Assembly (NCBI GenBank): GCA_000151295.1 | Contig: GG745329.1 | Span: forward strand, 708,421 to 772,420 | Reading direction: 5' to 3' | Length of the DNA stretch: 64,000 nucleotides | DNA from: Allomyces macrogynus ATCC 38327 | Lineage: Eukaryota > Blastocladiomycota > Blastocladiomycetes > Blastocladiales > Blastocladiaceae | Shown here: in pieces, positions 23,182 through 34,676 of the stretch | Layout of the letters: every line of letters starts with the position of its first letter | Numbering within the stretch: position 1 is the stretch's first letter | Made by a program: the position numbers and the translations under genes | Notes under the pieces: model-generated | Seen by the model: the letters and a program-made list of their open reading frames with translations, nothing else | Database searches by the model: none | What the model was told of the DNA's origin: nothing

Positions 23182-26100
23182 ATGAAGCAGCAACAACAGC
23201 AGCAGCAGCACGCGTGGCCTGGCGTGTCCGGCGCCGCACCCAGCGCCAACACGGGCCCAGCTGGTAGAGTATCACCTTCATATGCACCGTCGATTGATGG
23301 AGCTGGGTCCAAGCCGACAGCGCGAGAGAGGGAGCTCGAGCACGCTTGACACCCAGTTGCCGGCCCGACTGCCGACCGACAGCTGACTGGGTCGACTTGC
23401 CATGCCTCTGTAGCCGCCAAAGCACCCTACCCGTACCCGTACTCGCCACCCCCGCAAACGCACCCGCACCCGCACCCGCACCCGCACCGCGCGCCGGACT
23501 TGACCACGCACAATCTCTTGCCGCTTACCGGCCTGCCGCCGCCCGTGCCGCACCCCACAGCTACCCTCGCTCTGCCTGCACCTGACCCCGTCGATACGCA
23601 CGCACCGCCGCCCGCGGGCAGCCGCCGACGCGCCTGGCGCTCCGATCAGGGCCACGCACCGCCACCCCCGCCCGCTGCAGCCATTTCGCTGCACTCTCCA
23701 CCCCAGAGCGATCCTCTGCCAGACCTCCCGGACTACCACCCACCACCACCGCCGCCGCACGGGCCATCCATGAGCAATGGCCACGCGCCCGCTCCCTGGC
23801 CGGGACTCTCGCTTCGCGGCGGCGCTGGCGGATCGACCGCACCTGCGCGTGCTCCACCCAAGTCATCCCGCACCACCGCGATGCACCCCAACGACCAGCC
23901 CACCATGCTGCCCAGCAGCAGCAACGGTGGCGGCAACAAGCCCCGCGGCAAGGCGCCGCGGATCACGGCCGGTCCCGCGAGCAAGGCGCCGCGCGCCAGT
24001 CCCGCATCACCTACGGCCGCTGGCGCGCCACGCCCGCGCAAGGGCAAAGTCCCGCGCGCAGCGCCGAGCAAGGTGCCGCGGACGACCGCGAGCAAAGTGC
24101 CGCGATCCTCCTCCTCGAGCAAATTGCCGCTCGAGGGCCCCGCGCCCACGAATGCCGATGGCGACCCGACCTCGCCCGAGGACGACGCGCCGCCACCGGA
24201 CCCGATCCTGTTACTCCCTCGCGAGGAGCAGCCGTACACGCTATATTTCCCGGACCTCGATGTAACGACGGCGCTCGACGTGGTCGTGAAGCCGGCCGCA
24301 CCGGTACCGCTGCCGCCCTCTGCGGGGCCAGTGGATTCCGCGCGTGGGGCGATGGCGAGCCCGCGACGAACTCGAGCAACATCCACGAGCCCACGACGAG
24401 CGAATGCAGCTCCCGTGTCGACGGCACTCGATGCCCCTCTTTCATTTCCGCCGCCGCCGGCACCTCCGAACGCAGTCGGGTCGATCGGGTCGGTCGCATC
24501 ATCGATGCTGCAGTCGGCAAAGCGGCTCTTCTTTGGCACCCAGGACGCGGTCACCGAGAATCCTGAGCCGATTACTGCTCCTGCACCTCTATCCTTTCCG
24601 TACGGCGACGGGTCTGCTGGCGTGAACGATGGAGCAGCCGCAGGTACTTCTTTCGACTGAACTCGAGGAGCCGATGACCATAGATTCACCATTTTTTGCG
24701 CGTGTAGAGCACCCGCACCCATCGCCACCGCCGGCCCCTGGGACGGGAAAATGGCCGCCCACCTCGTTCCCCATGGGCCCCACGAAACCGATCCCCGTTG
24801 CCGAATTTGAGGTGCTTCCGGAGCCCGACGACGACGAGGTCCGCGACGAGGCGATGCCGGAAGACGCTGACGGCGACGCCGCGACCGTCCGTTACCTGCC
24901 GCGCCGACCGTCGTTCTCGCTCCCGACCGACACGTACCTGACCTACCACGACTCGGACCACGTCGAGTACGACATGGACGACCGCGACCGGCAGTGGACC
25001 GACGCGCACCAGATCGGCCACGACCTGTTCGAAGTGGTCATGGACACGCTCGAAAAGGAGTGGCACCATCTGACCGCTCACCTGTCGCAGGATGCGCACG
25101 CGACCACCGGCGACCATCCGGACGACGACGGCAACTGCATCATCTGCGACGACGGCGAGTGCGAGAACGTGAACGCAATTGTCTGGTGCGACGGGTGCAA
25201 TATCGCCGTGCACCAGGAATGCTACGGCGTACCATACATCCCCGAGGGTCAGTGGCTGTGTCGCCGGTGCATGCACCCGGACTCGCCCGCGATTTGCGTT
25301 TTGTGCGGGCAGTCGGAGGGCGCGCTCAAGCGGACCACCGACCACAAGTGGGCGCACGTTCTCTGCGCGCTGTGGATTCCCGAGGTCACGATTGCGAATA
25401 CCGTCTACATGGAGCCGATCGACGTGTCGGAAGTGCCCGAGGAACGGACCGCACTCGTGTGCGCGCTTTGCAAGCGCAAAACGGGAGCGTGCATCCAGTG
25501 TATTCACCCGAAATGCTACGCGGCGTTCCACGTGTCGTGCGCGCGCAACCATGGACTCTACATGCAGCACGACCGCGTGTATTGTGAAAAGCACTTGCCG
25601 CCGAGCTATCGCCGCAAGAAGCGACGCCGCCGGCGTGTCTCGCATTTGCCCGATTTGCCTCTCGAGGCGCCGGTTTCGGATGGTATCGACGTGGCAACGG
25701 GTGCGGACGGACTGGGTGCTGCCGAGTCGAGCCATCCCAGTGCGGCCACGAACGCGACCGCGAGTGGGTCTAGTCCCGGTGCTGGCTTACTGATCCCGTC
25801 GCCGCGCGCGCGGCACAAGGGGAAGTCAGGCTCAGCCGCTCGCAACGCCGCGGCATCGACCAAAAAGACGGACCCGCACCCGTACGACTACGTGCAGTCG
25901 AAACCCGTTGTCCCGGCCTACGTGTTCAAGCGACTCGCCGCGGGGTTCCCGGCAGTCGCGCATGAGTCGCTCGTACAGATGTGCCGGTACTGGGCGATGA
26001 AGAGGCAGTCGCGCGGCGGCATGGCGCTCCTGCGCCGCCTCTTCCTCGACCCGCACCCGGCGCCCGCGACCGACGCGAAACGGCGGTGCCTGGAGCTGAT

Positions 26101-29026
26101 CCGGTACGACCTCGAGCGCGTGCGGTCGATGTGCGACGACGTGCGCCGGCGCGAACGGCTGAAAGTGCAGGCGCTCGCGCAGTGGTCGGCCGCGTGGACT
26201 GCGGCCATGGCCCCGCTCGCGCCGCCGCTCTCCAAGGCGCTGAACGCGATTCGCGCTCTCGACGTGAAACGCATCTTCCATGAACCCGTTGACTCGGAGG
26301 AAGTGTCAGATTACTTGACGCTCGTTACACGGCCCATGGATTTCCGCACGATGCAGCGCAAGATCGACTTGATGCTGTATGACTCGGTCGACGCGTTCAA
26401 GGCCGACCTCGAGTTGACCTGGACCAATTGCGAGACGTTTAACCCGCCCGACACGATTTACCACCGCGCCGCCGTGCACATGCGCGCCGCGAGCGCGCCG
26501 GTGTTGCGCCACTTGGACGCGGCGGTCGCGAGCACGCTGATTTTGCCCGAGTTCCCAGCCGAGTTGTGGCCGCAGAAATTCGTGTTCGAGGACGAGATTT
26601 CTGCGACACGATTGGCGACCGAAGCCGCGCGGGTCAAGGCAGCAGCAGCGGCAGCGGCAGAGGCGCCCACTCTCCCGTCCGCGGCGGCCCCAAGGTCGCG
26701 CAAGGGGAAGGGCAAGGTCAAGGACGCCAAGGACGCCAAGAGCCGGCGCAAGTCGGCGCGCATTTCGGGCCAGCCCGAGCAGATGGGAGTCCCGCTGCCC
26801 GAGGTCGTCGACGAGCCCATGGATGTGGACATACCCGTCGACGCGCTCACCGACGCCGCCGCGATCCCCGCGACTGACGAGCACCCCGCCGACCCACTCG
26901 CCGCCCCCGCTGCGCCGCTCCCCGAGGAGCCCTTGTTCGCCTCGGACGGTCCGCAATTCGCCGTCGGCCAAGCGATCTGGTGCCGCATCAACGAACTGTG
27001 GGTGCCGTGCGAAGTCCTCGCGCTCGACCCGCGGTACCATCGCAACGCGCAAACCGCTCCTGGGGCTGCGCAACGGCACAAATTCTCGGCGCGCAGCGAA
27101 CATGTGTATGTGCGTGTGTGTTACCACGGGCAGGATACGCAGCCGTGCGTCTGGGTGCTGAACCGGCGGTCGGATCCGCTTGGCGAGGATCCGGACGTGG
27201 ATGGCCGGAAACTGGATCTGATGTACGAGTGGCGCGGTGGGCCGGTGCTGTTCCAGGCCGCGCGCGACGCGTACCCGGAGTTGGCCGCTGCGCATGGGGT
27301 CACGCCGGAAATGATTGCAGCGGCGATGGCCAAGTGCGACGAGTTGCGTGAAGAGCGGCAGCAACGTAAGGTGCAGCAGAAGTTGCGCGAAAAGGAACGC
27401 AAGGCGAAGAAACGGAGTCGCAAGGGGCCGACGGTGCCGACCGAGGGTGGCGAGGTCGGCGACGAGGCCAAGGAGGGTGATGGCGCGGACGCGGACGCCG
27501 CGGCGGTCGAGCACGGCGGTGACGATCAAGCCGACGCACAACCAACGGCCGAAGACGTTGCGGCCGATGGCGAGGGTCACAGCGAGACTGACGACCAACT
27601 CGGCGCTGAACACGTCTCGGCCCAACCCTCGACCCAGCCGGCTGGCAAAAACTACGCTTTGTCGCGCCGAAAGCTGCGATCCCACGCTGGCGGCTCTGCC
27701 CCTGCCAAGTCGGCCGATTCGCTCTCGGTTCCCGCGTTCCCACGCTCGCCCGGCGCCGTCCGCGTCTCATCGCACGAGGACAACGGCGTCGTGTTCTTGG
27801 TCGACAGTCCCAAGGTCCAAACCGCCGCCGGGTTGTCAGACCACGCTGAGGGTCTGCCGTTCGGCTTCTTCATTGGGCTGCATCCGGACCCGCCCATTTC
27901 GCTCGACGAGACCACCGACAACACGATTGTCTTGTCCCCGACGATTCGGTTCGCAGGCGAGCCGCAAGTCGCCGAGGTCGAGGACGAGGATGTGCGCATG
28001 TCCGAAGCAAGCGACGCCGAGGCCGACCCGTTGGACCACGAAGACCAGCCGCTCAAGAGCCCCGTCGGCGTCCGCACCCGGTCAACGCGCCAGGCGACCC
28101 CTCCTGCCAAGCGCATGGCCCCGGACGAGGACGGCGAGAATGACTCGGACGCGGCAAGGAATACGCGCCCGACCAAGGTTCGCAAGACGGCGCAACGTGG
28201 TCGCGGCCGGGGCCGTGGTCGGAGAGCGCGCGCGCAGAAAGAGTCGCAGCTGCGGCTCACCGACCTCGGGTTCCGGCGGCGCACACGGTCGCAGGCGGTG
28301 CTCGGTGGCGACGAAGAGAGCGCTTCGCCCGCCGCTATCTCTGAGGCCAGCGACTACGACGACGAGGAGGTCGAGGTCGAGTCCGAGAATGCCACGCCCG
28401 CGCCATCCGACACCGAGTCGCACGACCTCGTCCTGGCCTCCCACTCGGCCTCGGACACGTCGGATCTGTCGGACGTCGACTCGCCGTCCACGTCGCCGGC
28501 GCGCAAGTCCGGTGCTGCGAAAGAGTCTGGCCCTACGACTCCCCCGCGCACCCGCACTCGCTTACGGCCCAAGGACCCAACAGCAGCAGCGACAGCGACG
28601 CCGGTCGGGCCGATGCGCAGATCGTCGACGCGCCGGCTTGTGATTGGGTCCGACTCGGTCCCGCTCGGCGACGAGTTTGTGCTGATTGTCGAGGCTGCGG
28701 CCAAGGCGGCGGCAGCCGAGCACAGTCTTTCAGCGTCGACGGCGTCAACGCGCGCGCCGTCGGCGCCGGAGAGCGAGAGCGAGAGCGAGGCTGAGAGTGA
28801 CGCAGAGGAGAAGGAGGATGCGAGCGAGAACGCCGAGAATGCGAGCAGCAGTGACGAGGTGGACATCGTCGTTGACGTCGATGGCGACGGTGCGGAAAAG
28901 GATGTGGTCGTGGGTGACGACGGCATGAAGGTTGACGCAGTGGACGATGGCATGATGGTGGATGCGGTGGACGACGAGAGCGACCTCGATTCGTTGAGCT
29001 CGTTGAGCGACATCGACGACGATTGA
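23182..29026 (+). CDS. BRPF/Nto1-type chromatin scaffold (EPL-like, PHD-knuckle-PHD, bromodomain, PWWP)
   Basis: Best model: exons 23182-23263, 23414-24549 and 24644-29026 (1,866 aa); phases agree, but the two N-terminal joins and the start are inferred. Residues 1-450 are Gln/Pro-rich and basic (many KxPR units). An enhancer-of-polycomb-like stretch (about 463-520: FEVLPEP, VEYDMDD) precedes a canonical PHD-zinc knuckle-PHD module (about 570-725: CIICDDGEC, HQECYGVPYIPEGQWLC, WAHVLCALWIPEV, AFHVSCARNHGLY). A bromodomain follows (about 938-1025: VTRPMDFRTMQRKID, NCETFNPPD), then a PWWP-like domain (about 1178-1296: VGQAIWCRINELWVPCEV). The tail is long and acidic. BRPF proteins hold MOZ-type acetyltransferases on histone H3; Nto1 is the yeast counterpart in NuA3. 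The domain core is certain. Confidence 0.9.
23460..23487 (+). repeat. GCACCC hexamer repeat (four copies) in the BRPF gene
   Basis: Four perfect GCACCC units plus a partial one, read as His-Pro repeats in the inferred exon 2. The same hexamer occurs eight times in the UGP1 leader. Confidence 0.85.
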
Positions 29027-29629
29027 TTGACGCGGATTGAGAGTCTAGTTTTATTTATTCTCGCGCATGGCGGCCGGGCCCATGGCCTTGCGCTCTGGTC
29101 CATGATACATATTGACATTTTCTGGAGCATCTCTTCGTCTTTTTCTCGCGAGTCTGGGAAGAGCTGGTGGACGGCGGCTGCCGTCGCAGCTGGCACGCTG
29201 GCAACGGTTTCGAGCAGTGATCATGGGTACATCTGTTCAAAAGCACATGACCGCGTCGATGTCAACACGGGTCAGAACGATCAAACTGGAGGGTGCAGCC
29301 TCTGGACCTGATCGCACCTTCACCCTCGAATGACCTGCCCGCTGCACATTTGACAACTGCCCGCAAATTACTCTCGACGCTCCACTTATTCGACAAGACC
29401 GGCCCTCGAGGGCCGCAACGATCATTGGTCGCGTTCCGACGCCCATCCCAACGTATGCCAAATGATCACGAATCCCTCGTTCCGCCATCTTGAGCCCAGT
29501 CAACCCGAATGCAGCGCCTTGCCTCCTTTCACACTCGATCAACATCTGATGATCCAGCGGCGACGGCGGCCTTTAAACCCGTAGCGCTATTGACACCCGG
29601 CCAAGCCTCTTCGAATCCACCCGCGGGCT
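29027..29629. other. Intergenic region, BRPF gene to RSP3
   Basis: 603 bp. AT-rich TTTTATTTATT about 30 bp past the BRPF stop is a likely 3' processing region. The rest is presumably the RSP3 promoter. No gene seen. Confidence 0.5.
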
Positions 29630-31118
29630 ATGATGAATGCGCAGTATGCGTATGCCTCGGAGCCGCGGCCGGCCGTGGCGGCGACGCAGCGCAAGGCAAA
29701 ATACCGCTCCGATGAGCCAGCGGGGTACGCAGCGCCAACTGCGTCCCATAGCCGATGCGCAGCGTGCACCTGATGGCTCCGCTCCTACCCCAGCAACTTG
29801 CCGCCAAACCGGCCCGTAAACATCATGTACGACCGCCGCATCTATCGCGGTAATACGTATGCGTCGCCGATCCTCCCTGCCGTACGCTTTTTAGTTCCCC
29901 GCGTCAGTCGCGGTGGCACGACCGCTGACGCCCCTTGATTTTGGAATAGTACACGCAACCCGATGCGCTCGACCAGCAGCGGCAAATGCAGCTAAAGCGC
30001 AAGCTCAAGGCCGCGCGGCGCGCCGAGCTGCAGCGCCGCCCGCGCACGCCCGACGCGGTCGAAGGCCGCATCCACATGGAAGTGCAGACCGAGCTCTACC
30101 TCGAGGAACTGAGCGACACGGTGCCCGAGGCCGCCGTCGGCACGCAGACCGATGCCTTTCTCGACCGTGCACCGTCGCCGCTCTACATCCCGGCCAAACT
30201 CGGCGTCGACGTGGCAACGCAAATCGCTGACGGCGATCTGTTCGACTTTGACGTGGAGGTGGAGCCGCTGCTCGAGGTGCTTGTCGGCAAGACGCTCGAC
30301 CAGGCGCGCGCCGAAGTGCTCGAGGAGGCCGAGCTTGCCGGGTTGCGCCGCAGGCAGCGCGATTTCGCGGCGCGTCGTCAGGCTGAGCTCGTCGAGGTGC
30401 AGCGGCTCGAGCAGGCCGAGCGCCGCCGTGTCGAGGAAAAGGAGCGCCGCAAGGCCGAGGCCGCGCGTGTGCTCGCCGAGAAGCAAGAATCGGCGGCCAA
30501 GGTTGCGGCCGCGTCGTTTGCCGCCGTCTACTTGGCCAACTTGGTGCCCGCCGCACTCGCATCACTCCAAGACGACGGGTTCTTCTACAATGCCCGCGAG
30601 CGGGAGATTCAGCAAACGTTCTTGCCGTGGCTCACGAGCCAAGTCGACGCGCGCGTCCAGCGGCTCGCCGTGGCTCGGCAGCTGCTCGATGGTACGATTC
30701 TGTCGTGGTTCGATGACGGTACCGCTCGCCTGACACACTGTTCTCGACATCAATAGGGCTCCTGGAAGCGGCCGTCAAGCAGATCACGCCCGCGGCACCA
30801 GCACCTGCTCCTCAAGCGCCCGCATCGGCCGCCGACCCAGTCGCGTCGACAACGTCCAACAACTCGATGGCGGTGGACTCGACTAACCAGCCCGACCAGC
30901 CCACGTCGCCCGCTAATGGCAGCGAGTCGGGCAGCGCCGCACCGTCCACGGACGAAGTGCCCGCCAAGGCCACCGACGATGGCGATGGCGATGCAGACGC
31001 CGCTGCAGCCCCAGAATCGGAGGCGCAGCCCGCTGACGCACTCAACGACCAGCAAGGCGATCAGAAGCCATCCGAAGGAGAGACGGCTGCGGCGGACGCC
31101 AGCGCCGAGGAGACGTGA
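29630..31118 (+). CDS. RSPH3: Radial spoke head protein 3 (RSP3/RSPH3)
   Basis: Four exons: 29630-29724, 29794-29881, 29950-30718 and 30757-31118 (437 aa), all phases agreeing. Splicing restores the family hallmark NIMYDRRIYRGNTYASPILP, then the RSP3 core TELYLEELSDTVPEAAVGTQTDAF, LYIPAKLGVDVATQIADGDLFDF and VEPLLEVLVGKTLDQARAEVLEEAE. An Arg/Glu-rich coiled coil and a helical block (LVPAALASLQDDGFFY) follow. The last exon is a low-complexity Ala/Asp/Glu/Pro tail. RSP3 dimerises at the stalk of the axonemal radial spoke and anchors it to the outer doublet, also binding PKA-type regulatory (RIIa) domains. The third intron is only 38 nt. It is one of three motile-cilium genes in the window. Confidence 0.94.
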
Positions 31119-31776
31119 CGACGTGACGTACTGGGAAAGGGGTGGGATGGAGACTTGACGTGGGGCCGGTTGACTGCTCACTGCTGCTCGGGCCCGCGCG
31201 GGGAACCTCGGTTTGAATGGAATATTTGTTCTCTTTTCATCAGTCGCGTTTCAGTCCTTGTTTCGGGCCTACTTGTCGTCAAGATCGTGGAGTGACGAAG
31301 AGACGGGTCGGCGGATGGCGGGCGCTTGTTGCACCGAGTTGGCGTGTGTCATTGCCTCTCCTCTCCCTGGTCCGGTCGGCACTGGCCAGCACCAAGGGGC
31401 ACCCAGCCATTCCACCGGCGCCAGAGAGAATCCTTGCGCGATGTTGCAAACCAGCACGCGGACGCAACAAACGATGCACGCCGCCGCTGCACGGCTGCTG
31501 TCGACCTGAACCAGCAACGCAGGAACCGGTTGGAGGTCGCCCCGGCATTTTTCCCGCCGCGGCCGCGTCAACTCGCTTGCCTCGACAACGACGACAACGG
31601 GCTCGCGCAACGTCAACGTTTGGCGAGCGGCGCCGAGCCGCTATAAATGCAGCGCGTCCCCCACTTGGGGCAGCTTGACGACGAGCAATCGACTTGCATC
31701 AACGAACAATCACCGCGTCCGTCAACCGTTCGAACTCTGGCGAGCGCGAACTTTCAGCAACCCCACCACTGTCAGC
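31119..31776. other. Intergenic region, RSP3 to aminopeptidase B
   Basis: 658 bp holding the RSP3 3' UTR and the copy B promoter. Apart from the TATA box I see nothing distinctive. It is unrelated in sequence to the promoter of copy A. Confidence 0.55.
31642..31648 (+). promoter_or_regulatory. TATA box of aminopeptidase copy B
   Basis: TATAAAT in a GC-rich surround, about 130 bp before the ATG at 31777. Confidence 0.7.
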
Positions 31777-34676
31777 ATGCCGTGCCATTGCGCCCACCAG
31801 CGCACCTCGTTCCGCGACCGCGTGAGCGGTGCTGCTCGTGCCGACGAGCCCGACTTTGACCACGACCTGGTCGGTTTCGCCGAACCTGATGCACGCACGC
31901 ACTATGCGCCCAACATGGTCCTCGAGCCCGTGCACATTGACGTGCACACCGATTTCGATTTCGAGCATGCGACGGCCAAGTTTGCCGTGACGCACACGGT
32001 GCGGTGCAACCGCGACGTGCCCGCCGCGCCGGCAGCGACGCCCGCGATCGCGAAAGCGGCGTCGCAGCTCAAGCTGCACGCCGTGAGCTTTGACGACGTC
32101 GAGGTCGAGGGCGAGCTGTTGGCCGGGTTCGAGTACGACGGCAAGGAACTGCACGTCCAGTGGGCGGCGCCGTTTGCCAAGGACGAGGAGCGGCACGTCA
32201 CGATTCGGTACTCGGTGACGAAGCCCGTCTCGGGCCTGTTTTTCGCGCACCCGAGCTACGACCGCGAGTCGTACGGCGAGTACGTCGTGACCGACCACGA
32301 GACGGAGCGCGCGCGGTACTGGCTGCCGACGGTTGACGAGCCGACGGTGCGCACCAAGCTGTCGTTTGCGCTGACCGCCCCGGCGCACATGCACGCCTAC
32401 GCCAACGGCGCGTTGGTCGGCGAGGAAGAGTCCGAGGACGGCAGCAAGAAGACGACCAAGTACCACCTCGACTTCCCGTGCCCGTCGTACCTGATTTGCA
32501 TGGCTGTCGGCGATTTTACGGTCGTCGATGACCGCGACGCGCATGGGATCCCGATCAAGTACTTTGGCCCCAAGGCGCACCAGGCCGAACATATCTTGAA
32601 GGCGTTCGACAGCACGCCCGCAATGGTCGAGTGGCTGTCGACGCGCGTCGGTGTGCCGTTCCCGTGGCCCAAGTACTTCCAGTTTACGGCCCCGTTTATC
32701 GGTGGTGCCATGGAGAACATTTCGCTCGTCTCGTGGGGCGATTTCGTGACCATGGACGACACGCACGCGCGCGACTGGAAGTTCCTGATTGACACGGTCA
32801 ACATTCACGAAATGGCGCACACCTACTTTGGCGACATGACGGGCATGTCTTGCTCTCTCTTCTCCACCGCTAATACCGCGCGTGGTAGTTGAAACTGACC
32901 CAACTGTGCTTGATAGTCATTCGCTACTTTGAGCACGCCTGGCTCAAGGAGTCGTGGGCCACCTACATTGAGGGCGTCTGGGTCGAGGAGAACCATGGCG
33001 CGACCCCGGAGGAGCGTCACGACAATGCTCGTCTCTACCGGTTCAACGACCAGGAACGGTACACTCATCGCTATTTCTCACTTACGACCACGTCCGTGTT
33101 GTCGCTCAGACCCTGACCGTGCACTGCACCTGACAGCTACATCTCCGAGACGCAGCGGTACCTGCGCCCCGTCGTGTGCCGCAAGTACGACCACAGCTGG
33201 AACATGTTTGACATGACGACCTACCCCGGAGGCGGCGCGCGCATTCACATGCTCCGCTCGCTCCTCGGTGACGCCGTCTTCTGGCCGGCCGTCGCCGCGT
33301 ACCTGCAGCGGTACGCCGGCAAGACGGTCGAGACCGAGGACTTCAAGCGCGTCATGGAAGAGTTTTCGGGCCTGAACCTGACGCAGTTCTTTGACCAGTG
33401 GTTCCACTCCAAGGGCTACCCGATCTTCAAGGCGTCGTTCCAGTACGACGCCGACCGCAAGGTTGCGGCCGTCATGATCGAGCAGACGCAGGCCGACCTG
33501 AAGAAGCGCGTGCCGCTGTTTGCCATGGACGTGGCCGTCGAGTTTGCCACGGCCGACGGCACCGTCTACCGGGCCGTTGCGCAGTTCACGGGCGATAACG
33601 CGCGCGCGCAGGCGGCGATTGCCGTGCCCACCAAGCCGGCGCGCGTCGAGATTGACCCGGACGGCCATCAGCTGTTTGGTTTCGCCGAGGACTTCAAACC
33701 CGCGCAGGAGATTCTGCTCGGTACGGCCAAGACCGGCCGCGATGTGGTCAACCGCATTCGCGCGTACCGCACGCTCATCAAGGACGCTGATTTCGGGACC
33801 CTGCGCAAGATCCACGCTGCGGCGATTGCCGAACCCGTGCCCGGCGTGCGCAAGGAGGTCGTGTTTGCTCTCGCGCCCTTCCGGCACGCCGCCGCTGTGG
33901 CGGTGCTCGTTGACGTTGTGCGCCACGAGACGGCCGACAGCGTCAAGGCCGAAATGTACAACGTGCTGCGGTTCAAGCACGCGCAGATCCGCCCCGTCGT
34001 TCTCGAGCTCCTGCAGCAAGATGACCTGACGTACATGCAGCGCGGTGCCCTTCTCCGCGCGCTCGCCGTGCAGCGCAACCCCGAGGACTGGGCCACGATT
34101 GCGCCGTACTACGAGGACACGTCGCTGCCGGATCTCATGGACACGGTACGCGCGGCGGCGCTCTTGGCGCTGAGTGAGTACCGCACGCCCGAGGCGGCGC
34201 GGTACCTGCTTGCGCAGGCGGCGCTCTTGGTCAATGTCGACGTGCACGACCAGTTGCGCGGAGCCGTCTACACGGCCCTTGCCAAGTTGGCGCCGTGGGT
34301 CGATACGCCGCTGCGCTCGGCCATTGTCGAGACGATTGCGCAAGGGCTGACAGACCGGTCCGCGACGGTGCGCTACTACCGTGCCTTGGGTGCTCTCAAG
34401 AACCTCGGCAAGGAGGCGCTGCCGTATACGGCCGCGATCGAGGCGTCGTTGCCGCTCTACGCGGAGCAGGACAAGGGTGACGTGCGCAAGGCCATTAACC
34501 GGATTCGCAAGGCCGGCGCGCCGCACGGGTCCAAGGCTGCGGCTCTGACGACTCGGATCGAGGAGCTGGAGAAGCTGGTGCGCAAGCTCGAGGCCAAGAA
34601 CCTGACTTTTGAGGATGAGCAGGCGCAGGCCAAGGAGACCGCGGCCCAGGAGAGTGAGGCCAAGGCCGACGAGTAG
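31777..34676 (+). CDS. M1-family zinc aminopeptidase, copy B
   Basis: Three exons: 31777-32842, 32917-33058 and 33137-34676 (915 aa). Intron 1 is GC-AG (GCATGT...GATAG) and intron 2 is GTACAC...GACAG. Catalytic residues are intact: GAMEN 310-314, HEMAH 344-348 and Glu367 in WLKESW, so HEXXH-18-E holds only if the GC-AG intron is removed. The first 28 residues before DLVGFAEPD differ from copy A. The part encoded by 31861-33814 appears identical to copy A. The C-terminal roughly 290 residues (HEAT-like repeats and the coiled coil EELEKLVRKLEAKN) are homologous but diverged. Both copies look functional. The likely role is cytosolic peptide N-terminal trimming; different HEAT domains suggest different partners or substrates, which is inference. 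Confidence 0.93.
31861..33814 (+). repeat. Inverted repeat arm B (identical to 15358-17311)
   Basis: The second 1,954-bp arm, in opposite orientation to the first and separated from it by 14,549 bp (17312-31860) containing RPC2, the BRPF gene and RSP3. It includes both introns of the aminopeptidase. Confidence 0.9.
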
